DNA of 14,836 nt from DATKYV01 sp035528275 (GTDB lineage: Bacteria > Acidobacteriota > Terriglobia > UBA7540), in assembly GCA_035528275.1 (NCBI GenBank), contig DATKYV010000270.1, forward strand, positions 1 through 14,836. Direction: 5' to 3'. Positions 1 through 6,231 of this stretch are shown in pieces; position 1 is the first letter of the stretch; each line of letters starts with the position of its first letter. Both the position numbers and the translations under genes were made by a program. Under the pieces are notes generated by a model that saw only the letters and a program-made list of their open reading frames with translations, did not search any database and was not told the DNA's origin.

Positions 1-65
1 TCCCGCATCCAGGCGTATTCGGTCGGGTCGTACTTCCAGAAATGCTGATGGGTATCGATCTTCAC
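1..65 (-). CDS. Amidohydrolase (COG3618, fuconolactonase-like), N-terminal fragment
   Basis: A GTG codon at 65-63 opens a minus-strand frame that stays open to the window edge, giving 21 residues that begin MKIDTHQHFWKYDP and continue TEYAWM. The HQHFW pattern followed by a Tyr-Asp-Pro and a Glu-Tyr-x-Trp is characteristic of the start of amidohydrolase-2 proteins of the COG3618 group (L-fuconolactonase, sugar lactonases, 2-pyrone-4,6-dicarboxylate lactonase relatives). The His-x-His is the first metal-binding element of the TIM-barrel active site. There is no clear Shine-Dalgarno before the GTG, and no ATG or other GTG is seen in frame just upstream. The gene lies 31 bases downstream of a tRNA-Pro gene on the same strand. 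The substrate cannot be told from this fragment; a sugar lactone is a guess from the family. Confidence 0.8.
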   Translation of the reverse strand, partial: MKIDTHQHFWKYDPTEYAWMR

Positions 66-96
66 GTTGGAAATCGGTCGAGCTTGTTGGTGAAAA

Positions 97-173
97 TGGT
101 CGGGGCGCCCAGATTTGAACTGGGGACCTCTTGGTCCCGAACCAAGCGCGCTACCAGGCTACGCTACGCCCCG
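97..173 (-). tRNA. tRNA-Pro(CGG)
   Basis: Read on the minus strand, the 77 bases fold as a full cloverleaf. The acceptor stem CGGGGCG (173-167) pairs with CGCCCCG (107-101), the discriminator base is A, and CCA is encoded at 99-97. The D-arm contains AGCCTGGTAGC, the anticodon stem CTTGG/CCAAG encloses the loop TTCGGGA, and the T-arm contains GTTCAAATC. The anticodon CGG (plus-strand positions 139-137) reads the proline codon CCG. The first base pair C1-G72 is typical of bacterial tRNA-Pro. Confidence 0.97.
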
Positions 174-187
174 GAAAAAGCAGGTTA

Positions 188-280
188 CAGGGATCAGGTG
201 ACAGGTGACAGTTCAAAAATGAGTGGTCGCAGTCGCCCATTTCTTCGGCCTGTACCCTGTCACCTGTCACCTGTTCCCTA
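188..280. repeat. Inverted array of degenerate heptamers between the tRNA genes
   Basis: The 17-mer CAGGTGACAGGTGACAG at 195-211 has its exact reverse complement at 257-273. Both arms are built from a 7-base unit close to CTGTCAC. The right arm reads CTGTACC, CTGTCAC, CTGTCAC, CTGTTCC; the left arm, on the opposite strand, reads CTGTCAC, CTGTCAC, CTGATCC, CTGTAAC. The degenerate flanks also pair partly (CAGGGAT against TAGGGAA), so the whole could form a stem of about 20 base pairs with a loop of about 45 bases. It sits entirely in the 110-base spacer between the two tRNA-Pro genes. No coding function is seen. It looks like a dispersed, REP-like or microsatellite-derived element rather than a terminator, because no T-run follows. 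Confidence 0.8.
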
Positions 281-283
281 ATC

Positions 284-360
284 TGGTCGGGACGGCCGGA
301 TTTGAACCGGCGACCACTTGCACCCCAAGCAAGTGCGCTACCAGGCTGCGCTACGTCCCG
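284..360 (-). tRNA. tRNA-Pro(GGG)
   Basis: The minus strand gives a complete 77-base cloverleaf. The acceptor stem CGGGACG (360-354) pairs with CGTCCCG (294-288), the discriminator is A, and CCA is encoded at 286-284. The anticodon stem CTTGC/GCAAG encloses the loop TTGGGGT, giving anticodon GGG (326-324) for proline codons CCC and CCU. The D-arm AGCCTGGTAGC is identical to that of the neighbouring tRNA-Pro(CGG) and the T-arms are near-identical, so the two are isoacceptors related by duplication or shared ancestry. It begins 62 bases after the stop of the MerR-type gene on the same strand and may be processed from a transcript starting at the merR promoter. Confidence 0.97.
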
Positions 361-376
361 GCGACGCGTCCGAAAT

Positions 377-404
377 GCGGCCCCCACAGCGCGTTGGTGG
401 CCGC
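377..404. other. Hairpin between the merR-type gene and tRNA-Pro(GGG)
   Basis: GCGGCCCCC (377-385) and GGTGGCCGC (396-404) form an 8-of-9 paired stem with a 10-base loop. It lies in the 62-base gap between the stop of the MerR-type gene and the tRNA. No T-run follows on either strand, so it is not a good intrinsic terminator. It could be a processing or pausing structure in a merR-tRNA transcript, or simply chance pairing in GC-rich DNA. Confidence 0.35.
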
Positions 405-422
405 AAGACGCAATCCTTCACG

Positions 423-818
423 CTAGCACTTGCGCGAAAGTATTGTCAAGATGCTCTCCAGATCGCGCCGGATGGCTTTCAGTTGCATGGTATCGAGGGT
501 AGCGCGAAACAGGTCCTTTTGCTCCGCCGACCCTTTGGAATTGCCTCCCAACTCCTTGCGGGCGCCTTCGATGGTGAAACCCCTTTCGTAGAGGAGGCGC
601 TTAATCTCGAGCACTGTCTCCACGTCCTGACGCCGATAGAGGCGGTGCCCGGAGCGGCTCTTGACGGGTTTCAGCGTGGGAAACTCTGTTTCCCAGTAGC
701 GAAGAACGTAGGGTTTGGTCTGCGCGATCTCGCTGACTTCCCCAATGCGAAAATAGAGCTTGTCGGGAATAAGAGCGCGGGGTTGTCGGGGCGAACGGGA
801 CTGGCGGCCTCGCGGCAT
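423..818 (-). CDS. MerR-family transcriptional regulator (housekeeping, IHF-linked type)
   Basis: This 131-residue protein carries one MerR-type winged helix-turn-helix at about residues 22-90. It contains LYFRIGEVSEIA, then the strongly diagnostic PYVLRYWETEFP (36-47), the wing SGHRLYRRQDVE, and a second helical part with GFTIEGARKEL. This resembles the MerR subgroup found beside ihfA and tRNA-Pro in many proteobacteria rather than metal-sensing MerR proteins, since no cysteine-bearing metal loop is seen. The C-terminus (100-131) is helical and charged, suited to dimerisation, with no effector domain. The basic, Pro/Arg-rich first 18 residues may be disordered. GAGG lies just upstream of the ATG at 818. 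It is divergent from the transporter-kinase operon and upstream of two tRNA-Pro genes. Its effector is unknown. Confidence 0.88.
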   Translation of the reverse strand: MPRGRQSRSPRQPRALIPDKLYFRIGEVSEIAQTKPYVLRYWETEFPTLKPVKSRSGHRLYRRQDVETVLEIKRLLYERGFTIEGARKELGGNSKGSAEQKDLFRATLDTMQLKAIRRDLESILTILSRKC

Positions 819-854
819 GGGTCCTCAGGGGCGCCAAGAGGGCGGCATCGATCC

Positions 855-884
855 ATCATAAGAAATCACGGTGGAGAGCGTCAA
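855..884 (-). promoter_or_regulatory. Promoter of the merR-type gene (sigma-70-like)
   Basis: On the minus strand TTGACG (884-879) is followed after 18 bases by TATGAT (860-855), five of six matches to consensus in each box. Transcription would start near 848, leaving a leader of about 30 bases before the ATG at 818. Position, direction and spacing all fit. It is a visual match only. Confidence 0.65.
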
Positions 885-974
885 GCTCGGCATGCCGCTG
901 CGCTTCTTCGATCACCCACCGCCCGCGATGGCTGCTCCCTCCTTCGCGGCCCAGGGGCGGACGGTATTTGCCTT

Positions 975-1003
975 TTCCAAGGTTCGGAACGCTGGGGTAT
1001 ACT
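975..1003 (+). promoter_or_regulatory. Possible promoter of the transporter-ROK kinase operon
   Basis: TATACT (998-1003) matches the -10 consensus at five of six positions. A weak TTCCAA (975-980) lies 17 bases upstream as the -35. A start near 1010 would give a leader of about 50 bases before the ATG at 1063. The poor -35 suggests an activator or a different sigma factor. The divergent merR-type gene is a candidate regulator only by position. Confidence 0.4.
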
Positions 1004-1062
1004 GTGCGGCCCGAACAACTGTCTCTTGCGCCGCGCGTCGGTACTCGCGCGAAAGGACTCTT

Positions 1063-2265
1063 ATGCAGCAACGCCCTGCCGGCCTTCTCTGGGTTCTGTT
1101 TCTGGCCTACTTTACCTTCGGGATGATCACCAACGTTCTGGGCGTGGTGATCCCGGAAGTCATCAAGGAATACAGCCTCAGCCTGTTTGCCGCCGGCATT
1201 CTGGCTTTTGCGTTTTTCCTCGCCTACGGATTGTGTTCCATTCCCGCCGGCTTGCTCATGGACCGCCTGGGAGCGCGCCCCATGGTCCTCTTCGGAGTGT
1301 TGCTGATGGGCGTGGGGTGCCTGGTGGTCGCCTGGGCGCGCACTTATCCCCTGATGGTGGCCATGATATTCGCCGTGGGCGTGGGGGTTACGGTGCTGCA
1401 GACGGCGGGCAATCCCCTCATCCAGCTTCTCGACCGCCTGGAAAACTATCACCGCAACCTGACGCTCACCATTGGCTTCTGCGGCATCGGCGCTTTTCTC
1501 GGCCCGTTTATTCTGGCCTTCTTCACCGGCACCGGCCGCCCTTGGCAAACTCTCTACCTCTTTTTCGCCGGGCTCTCATTTCTCCTGCTGATCCTGCTCA
1601 CCGTGTCGAAGTTTCCAGAACGCGCCGCGACCAGTTCCGACCGGATTCGCTTCGACCAACTCGGAAAACTCCTGCGAAATCCAATCGTTCTTACGTACTG
1701 TCTGGGGATCTTCTTTTACGTCGGCGCAGAAGTGGGCACGGCGTCGTGGATCGTCAAATTCTTCGAGCGCGTGCACGGCGTGACCGGCGAAGTCGCACAG
1801 GTCGAGGCCGCGAGCCTCTTTCGCCGCGTCTTGCCGACGCTGCCGGCGCTGATCGTGGCGCTGTTCTGGGGGTTGCAGGGCGTGGGCCGGCTGGTGAGCG
1901 GCGCGGTCCTGAACCGCTTCGGAAGTCTGCGAATCTTGCGCCTTTACTCCTTCCTGGCGTTGGCAGCCCTGCTTGCTGCCACCTTCGGCCCCAAGACCGT
2001 GACCGCGGTGGGCTTTGCCGCCTGCGGATTATTCACGTCGGTGCTTTTCACTCTGATCTTCAGCGGTACCATCAACAGCTTTGCGGAGAACCAGGGGACG
2101 ATTTCCGGGCTGCTTTGCACCGCTTGCCTGGGCGGCGCCATCATGCCGCCGCTGGTGGGCCTGGTCGGCGACCACTTCGGACTGCGCGCGGCCATGCTGG
2201 TCCCGGCCCTGTGCTTTACATACGTCTTCGGGCTGGCCATGCTGGGCCGCGCCAAATACGATTGA
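1063..2265 (+). CDS. MFS sugar transporter, FHS (fucose/glucose permease-like) family
   Basis: The protein is a 400-residue, highly hydrophobic inner-membrane permease with about 12 predicted membrane segments in two halves separated by a charged middle region (about 182-205). The first half has the MFS motif between segments 2 and 3, AGLLMDRLGARP (62-73). Segment 4 carries VTVLQTAGNPLIQLL (109-123), which resembles the QTAANPYV motif of the fucose-glucose-galactose:H+ symporter family. The frame is open back to 871, but the ATG at 1063 is preferred: AAGGA (1053-1057) sits five bases before it and a membrane segment begins within ten residues, whereas the upstream part is polar and not protein-like. 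The ROK kinase starts 21 bases after the stop, which suggests proton-driven sugar uptake coupled to phosphorylation. The exact sugar is unknown. Confidence 0.85.
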   Translation: MQQRPAGLLWVLFLAYFTFGMITNVLGVVIPEVIKEYSLSLFAAGILAFAFFLAYGLCSIPAGLLMDRLGARPMVLFGVLLMGVGCLVVAWARTYPLMVAMIFAVGVGVTVLQTAGNPLIQLLDRLENYHRNLTLTIGFCGIGAFLGPFILAFFTGTGRPWQTLYLFFAGLSFLLLILLTVSKFPERAATSSDRIRFDQLGKLLRNPIVLTYCLGIFFYVGAEVGTASWIVKFFERVHGVTGEVAQVEAASLFRRVLPTLPALIVALFWGLQGVGRLVSGAVLNRFGSLRILRLYSFLALAALLAATFGPKTVTAVGFAACGLFTSVLFTLIFSGTINSFAENQGTISGLLCTACLGGAIMPPLVGLVGDHFGLRAAMLVPALCFTYVFGLAMLGRAKYD

Positions 2266-2286
2266 AATAAAAACGTGGAGAGAACG

Positions 2287-3303
2287 ATGCAGAAACTGAT
2301 CGTGGGGATTGATGTTGGGGGAACCAAGGTCGCAGGGGGACTCGTCAGTCTGAAAGGCAGGCTGGTGAAATCCATGGTTGTGCCGACCCGCGCCACCGAA
2401 GGTTTCAAGACCAGCTACGCGCAGATCGTTCAGCTCACCAAGCGTCTGATCGAGCAGGCGGGCGGAAAAGAAAACATCGCTGGAATCGGCGTCTGCGCTC
2501 CCGGGCCGCTCAACCCCCGCACCGGCTTGGTGATTAATCCCCCCAATCTCCCCGGCTGGCGAAACGTTCCGTTGACACGAATGATGCAGAAGTATTTGGG
2601 CTTGCCCACCAAACTGGAAAACGACGCCAACGCCGCGGGGCTGGCCGAAGTTCTTTTTGGCGCTGCGGTCGGTTACCGCGACATATTTTACGTGACCGTT
2701 TCGACGGGAATCGGGACGGGAATCATCATCGACAAGAAGATTTATCACGGCAAGAACGGCGTGGCGGGCGAAGGCGGGCACGTCTCCATCGATTATCGCA
2801 GCCCCTACCGCTGTGGTTGCGGCACGCAGGGTTGCATCGAGGCGCTGGCGGCGGGACCGGGCATGGCGCGCCGGGCTCGCGTCCTTCTGGAACAGGAACA
2901 TACCAAGCCCAGCCTGCTGCGCAAACTGACCGACGGTCATTTGAGCCGCATCACGCCGAAGATGATCGAGGACGCCGCGCGCGCCGGCGACCCGGTGGCC
3001 AAGTCCATCATCGACGAAACGGGTTTCTACTTGGGGGTGTGGCTGGCGGGAATGATTACGCTGTTCGATCCGGAAGCCATCGTCATCGGCGGGGGCGTGG
3101 CCCGCATCGGGAAACCCCTCTTCGCCAAGATTCGCGAAACGATTCCCTCTTACACCATTAACCGCCTGTTCGCCCGGAAAACTCCCTTGCTGCCCGCGAA
3201 GCTTCAAACCAACGTGGGAGTCTTCGGCGCCGCAAGCCTGTTCCTGCCCTCGGATCAGGGAACTGGCAAATCGGGGAAAGAGGCCTCACCAGGACGTTCG
3301 TAA
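2287..3303 (+). CDS. ROK-family sugar kinase (glucokinase-like)
   Basis: This 338-residue cytoplasmic protein has the ROK layout. DVGGTK (9-14) is the phosphate-binding loop of the actin-like ATPase fold. The sugar-binding, catalytic region contains ENDAN (111-115), with D113 the expected base. STGIGTGIII (139-148) leads into GEGGHVSI, and the ROK zinc site is complete (H165, C176, C178, C183 within CGCGTQGCIEA). IVIGGGVA in the C-terminal half is the adenosine-binding strand. These features support ATP-dependent phosphorylation of glucose or a related hexose, rather than a ROK repressor, because no N-terminal helix-turn-helix is present. A GTG at 2275 is also in frame, but the ATG at 2287 is better placed: GGAGAG (2277-2282) would be its ribosome-binding site. 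The last 20 or so residues are a polar, Gly/Ser/Lys-rich tail. Confidence 0.9.
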   Translation: MQKLIVGIDVGGTKVAGGLVSLKGRLVKSMVVPTRATEGFKTSYAQIVQLTKRLIEQAGGKENIAGIGVCAPGPLNPRTGLVINPPNLPGWRNVPLTRMMQKYLGLPTKLENDANAAGLAEVLFGAAVGYRDIFYVTVSTGIGTGIIIDKKIYHGKNGVAGEGGHVSIDYRSPYRCGCGTQGCIEALAAGPGMARRARVLLEQEHTKPSLLRKLTDGHLSRITPKMIEDAARAGDPVAKSIIDETGFYLGVWLAGMITLFDPEAIVIGGGVARIGKPLFAKIRETIPSYTINRLFARKTPLLPAKLQTNVGVFGAASLFLPSDQGTGKSGKEASPGRS

Positions 3304-3487
3304 CGGGGCCGCCATCGACTCGTGAAGGTCCTGGCTTGTCGGCGCAACCGATGTGGGCTGGCGCTCGTCTAACAGGTCGGCAGTTCCGGTCCATCAGGAA
3401 GCAAGCGGACCATTCCGCGTTCATGATGTTTGGCGACTCGCACATGAGGATGGAGGCGCCCGCGTTGCGTCCCCCGCCGGATCATCT

Positions 3488-5704
3488 ATGCGCACAAGAT
3501 CCTCCATCACCGCCCGCATGAGCGACGCTCTGCGGCCTGCATTCATTCTCCCCTGCATGCTCGCGCTGGTCGGAACGTGTCACGCCCAATCGGCGGCTGA
3601 AGAGCCTCAAGAAGTCACTGCCCGCCATTCTCAAGGCCCTATCCGTTTGGACGGGCGCCTCGACGAACCGGCCTGGAACGACGCGGGCGTCATCGCCGAT
3701 CTCGTGCAGCAGTCGCCACGCCCCGGCGAGCCGACACCGTACAAGACCGTCGTCCGCGTCCTGATCGTCAAGGACACGCTGTACTTCGGTTTTGAATGCA
3801 CCGATCCCGAGCCCGACAAGATTGCCATTCACACGATGGCGCGCGATGGGTTTACTCTCGGCGACGACACGGTGAGCATCGTCCTGGATACCTACGGTGA
3901 CCGGCGGACGGGCTATCTCTTCCAGATCAACGCCGCGGGAGCGCGCATCGACGGGCTGATCTCCGACCCGGAACATCCCTCTTACGACTGGGACGGAATC
4001 TGGGACGCGCGCACCGCGCGGTCGAAAGATGGCTGGTCAGCGGAAATCGAAATTCCGGCAAGGACCTTGAATTTCCGGCAGGGACTGAAGAACTGGGGGC
4101 TCAATCTGGAGAGATCGGTCGCCCGGGAGAGAATCACCCAGCGTTGGGCCTCCCCAACGCTGGATTCCTTTCTGGTGGACCTGAGCCGGGCGGGGTCGCT
4201 CAGCGGCCTCGAGGACTTGAAGCAAGGCCGGGGATTGGAATTCAGCCCGTACCTGATCGGCAAGATGACCGACGAATTCGCCCCCGATGGGCGCGCCTGG
4301 CACGGTACCGGCGGCGGAGATTTCACCTGGAGAATCACACCGCAGCTCGCCGCGGTGGCCACCGCCAACACCGATTTTGCCGAAACTGAAGTGGACGCGC
4401 GTCAGATCAACCTCACGCGCTTTCCCCTTTTCTTTCCCGAGAAGCGGGCTTTCTTTCTGGAAGGGGCCAATCAGTTCGAGTTTGCATCCGGCCTTGGCGA
4501 AAGCTTCATTCCGTTTTTCTCCCGCCGTGTCGGCCTTCTGGAAGGACAACAGGTTCCCATCAATGGTGGGCTCAAGCTGAACGGACGCGCCGGCCGGTGG
4601 AATCTGGGCATCCTGGATGTCCAAACGCGGGAGACGGCGTTTGCGCCCGGGACGAATCTCTTTGCGGGGCGAATTTCTTACGACCTCACCCGGAAGTTTC
4701 GGGTGGGCACGATTTTCACTCATGGAGACCCCGCCGGACTGAGAGAAAGCACCCTGGCGGGATTCGACGCCGTCTGGCGAACCTCCACTTTTCGCGGCAA
4801 CAACAACCTTCTCCTCGCCGCCTGGACGGCTTTCAGCGCCGGAGAAATCCCGGAGGGCCGCCGCTCCGGCTGGGGATTCAGGGTTGATTATCCGAACGAT
4901 CTGTTGGATTGTTTCCAAGATTTGGTCGAATTCGGCGACGCCCTGAACCCGGCGCTGGGGTTCTTGCCGCGTCCCGGCACCCGACAGTACGAGGGCGGCT
5001 GTTCCTTGAATCCCCGCCCCTCGAAGACTGGGGCGTTCGGCTGGATTCGCCAGTACTCCCTGCGGAACTACTACACCCGGGTGGACAACTTGCAGGGCAC
5101 GAATGAATCCTGGTCCTTGCAGACGAGTCCCATCTCCGTTGAACTCGAGTCCGGCGAGCGATTCGAATTCACCTGGCTGCCTCAGTATGAACTTCTTCCC
5201 GGGCCCTTCGAGATTGCTTCCGGCGTGGTGATTCCCCCCGGCCCTTACCGCTTTGACCGCTGGCAGCTGAATTTCGAAACCAGCCACCATCGCCGCTGGC
5301 GGTTCGAAACCGAAAACGCGTTCGGCACCTTCTACAGCGGCCATTTGGCGCAGTGGCAGAACCGCATCAACTGGACCTCCCCCAAAGGCGCATGGCAACT
5401 GGGATTGGAAGCACAGAACAGTTTTGGGCGGCTGCGCGAAGGGAATTTCGTCCAGCGGCTCTGGCAATTGCAGTTCGCCCGCGCCTGGGGTCCGAATATC
5501 GTGCTCACCAGCTTCGTTCAATACGATACGGAGTCACAAAACGTCGGAACCAACACCCGCCTTCGCTGGACTTTCAAGCCGGGCAAGGATCTGTTCGTCG
5601 TCTGGAACCGCGGGTGGCAGCGGCTTCTCATGCGCCCTGAACTTACGCTCATCCCGGACTCGGAGTTCTTTGCAATCAAACTGAGGTGGACGTTCCGTGG
5701 TTAG
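3488..5704 (+). CDS. Secreted CBM9-like / DUF5916 outer-membrane-type protein
   Basis: The 738-residue protein begins with Arg-rich residues, a hydrophobic stretch (about 18-30) and a plausible signal-peptidase site after CHA. No valid lipobox is seen. Residues of about 42-225 resemble a CBM9-like beta-sandwich (IRLDGRLDEPAW, then LYFGFECTDPEP and DDTVSIVLDTYGDRRTGYLF). The rest matches DUF5916, best seen in TDFAETEVDARQINLTRFP followed by LFFPEKRAFFLEG (314-326). The C-terminal part has alternating aromatic strands and ends in LRWTFRG, compatible with an outer-membrane barrel. Function is not established; carbohydrate or polymer binding at the surface is an inference from the N-terminal fold. 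Neither the ATG at 3488 nor the in-frame ATG at 3518 has a good Shine-Dalgarno; 3488 keeps the basic n-region. Length is usual for the family. Confidence 0.8.
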   Translation: MRTRSSITARMSDALRPAFILPCMLALVGTCHAQSAAEEPQEVTARHSQGPIRLDGRLDEPAWNDAGVIADLVQQSPRPGEPTPYKTVVRVLIVKDTLYFGFECTDPEPDKIAIHTMARDGFTLGDDTVSIVLDTYGDRRTGYLFQINAAGARIDGLISDPEHPSYDWDGIWDARTARSKDGWSAEIEIPARTLNFRQGLKNWGLNLERSVARERITQRWASPTLDSFLVDLSRAGSLSGLEDLKQGRGLEFSPYLIGKMTDEFAPDGRAWHGTGGGDFTWRITPQLAAVATANTDFAETEVDARQINLTRFPLFFPEKRAFFLEGANQFEFASGLGESFIPFFSRRVGLLEGQQVPINGGLKLNGRAGRWNLGILDVQTRETAFAPGTNLFAGRISYDLTRKFRVGTIFTHGDPAGLRESTLAGFDAVWRTSTFRGNNNLLLAAWTAFSAGEIPEGRRSGWGFRVDYPNDLLDCFQDLVEFGDALNPALGFLPRPGTRQYEGGCSLNPRPSKTGAFGWIRQYSLRNYYTRVDNLQGTNESWSLQTSPISVELESGERFEFTWLPQYELLPGPFEIASGVVIPPGPYRFDRWQLNFETSHHRRWRFETENAFGTFYSGHLAQWQNRINWTSPKGAWQLGLEAQNSFGRLREGNFVQRLWQLQFARAWGPNIVLTSFVQYDTESQNVGTNTRLRWTFKPGKDLFVVWNRGWQRLLMRPELTLIPDSEFFAIKLRWTFRG

Positions 5705-5829
5705 CCCGGGAGTTCGCAGAGCCAACTGTTTACTGTCCCACGTCTCCCGGCGCGAGTTTCCCGCCCACCGCCCCTACCCAACGCGGATAATCGGCGGTAA
5801 AATACAGACTTGGTTCAGGGAATTTCCGC

Positions 5830-6231
5830 ATGAATGAAGACGAGAAGAGCCTGGGGGTTATCCTCTTCGCCCACGGCAGCGCCGTGGAAGAGGCCAATCA
5901 GAGTGTGCACAACCTGGCGCGGGGGATCCAGGAGGAGGGACCTTACGGCTACGTCCGCGGCGCTTTTCTCGACGTGGCGCAGCCGAATTTGGACGCCGCC
6001 ATCGCCCAAGCGGTGGAGGCCGGTGTGCGCCGTGTCATCGTGATCCCCTATTTCCTGACCGAGGGCATCCATCTTCAGCGTGACTTGCCCAACCTGATCG
6101 TGCAACTGAAGGAAAGGTACGCCGATCTGGAGATCGAGGTCGGTCGCTCTCTCGACGATCATCCCCAGATGGCCTCCATCATCCTCGGACGAGTCCGAGA
6201 AGTTATTGGAGAAACCAAGGCAGCCCGGTGA
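5830..6231 (+). CDS. CbiX/SirB-type sirohydrochlorin chelatase, short form
   Basis: This 133-residue protein is the length of a single-domain class II chelatase. ILFAHGS (11-17) contains the N-terminal metal-binding His (H15). VIPYFLTEGIHLQRDLP (71-87) carries the second active-site His (H81), as in SirB/CbiX. DDHPQMASIIL (109-119) is the usual C-terminal helix start. Such enzymes insert Fe2+ or Co2+ into sirohydrochlorin for siroheme or cobalamin; the metal cannot be decided here. No tetrapyrrole gene is nearby, so another metal-related role is possible. AGGGAA (5817-5822) is a well-spaced ribosome-binding site. A lone -10-like TAAAAT lies at 5798-5803 without a recognisable -35. Its TGA overlaps the GTG of the next gene, which implies translational coupling to an exported hydrolase. 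Confidence 0.82.
   Translation: MNEDEKSLGVILFAHGSAVEEANQSVHNLARGIQEEGPYGYVRGAFLDVAQPNLDAAIAQAVEAGVRRVIVIPYFLTEGIHLQRDLPNLIVQLKERYADLEIEVGRSLDDHPQMASIILGRVREVIGETKAAR

Noticed and set aside
195..273. Heptamer arrays as a possible CRISPR
   Set aside because: Units are 7 bases, adjacent, without spacers, and in inverted orientation; no cas gene is present.
871..1062. Upstream extension of the transporter frame to the ATG at 871
   Set aside because: The extra 64 residues are polar and Arg-rich, overlap the merR promoter region, and are not needed. The ATG at 1063 has AAGGA at proper spacing and begins directly before the first membrane segment.
318..2270. A 650-codon plus-strand open frame
   Set aside because: It runs through the tRNA-Pro(GGG) gene, antisense to the MerR-type gene and out of frame through the transporter. 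Its translation is rich in Arg, Gly and Pro with no recognisable motif. It is a GC-driven shadow.
2029..3207. A 392-codon minus-strand open frame
   Set aside because: It is antisense to the transporter end and the ROK kinase, whose catalytic and zinc motifs are complete in the plus frame.
3405..3418. Hairpin GCGGA-N4-TCCGC after the ROK kinase as a terminator
   Set aside because: The stem is only five pairs and no T-run follows. The transporter-kinase operon may end by another mechanism.
4037..5521. A 494-codon minus-strand open frame
   Set aside because: It is antisense to the DUF5916 gene, with low-complexity Gly/Pro/Glu-rich translation and no domain.
5706..5750. Inverted repeat CCGGGAG/CTCCCGG after the DUF5916 gene as a terminator
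   Set aside because: The loop is 31 bases long and there is no T-tract, so pairing of seven bases in GC-rich DNA is weak evidence.
5798..5803. TAAAAT as the -10 of a promoter for the chelatase-hydrolase genes
   Set aside because: No sequence resembling a -35 lies 16-18 bases upstream, so I did not list it as a promoter.
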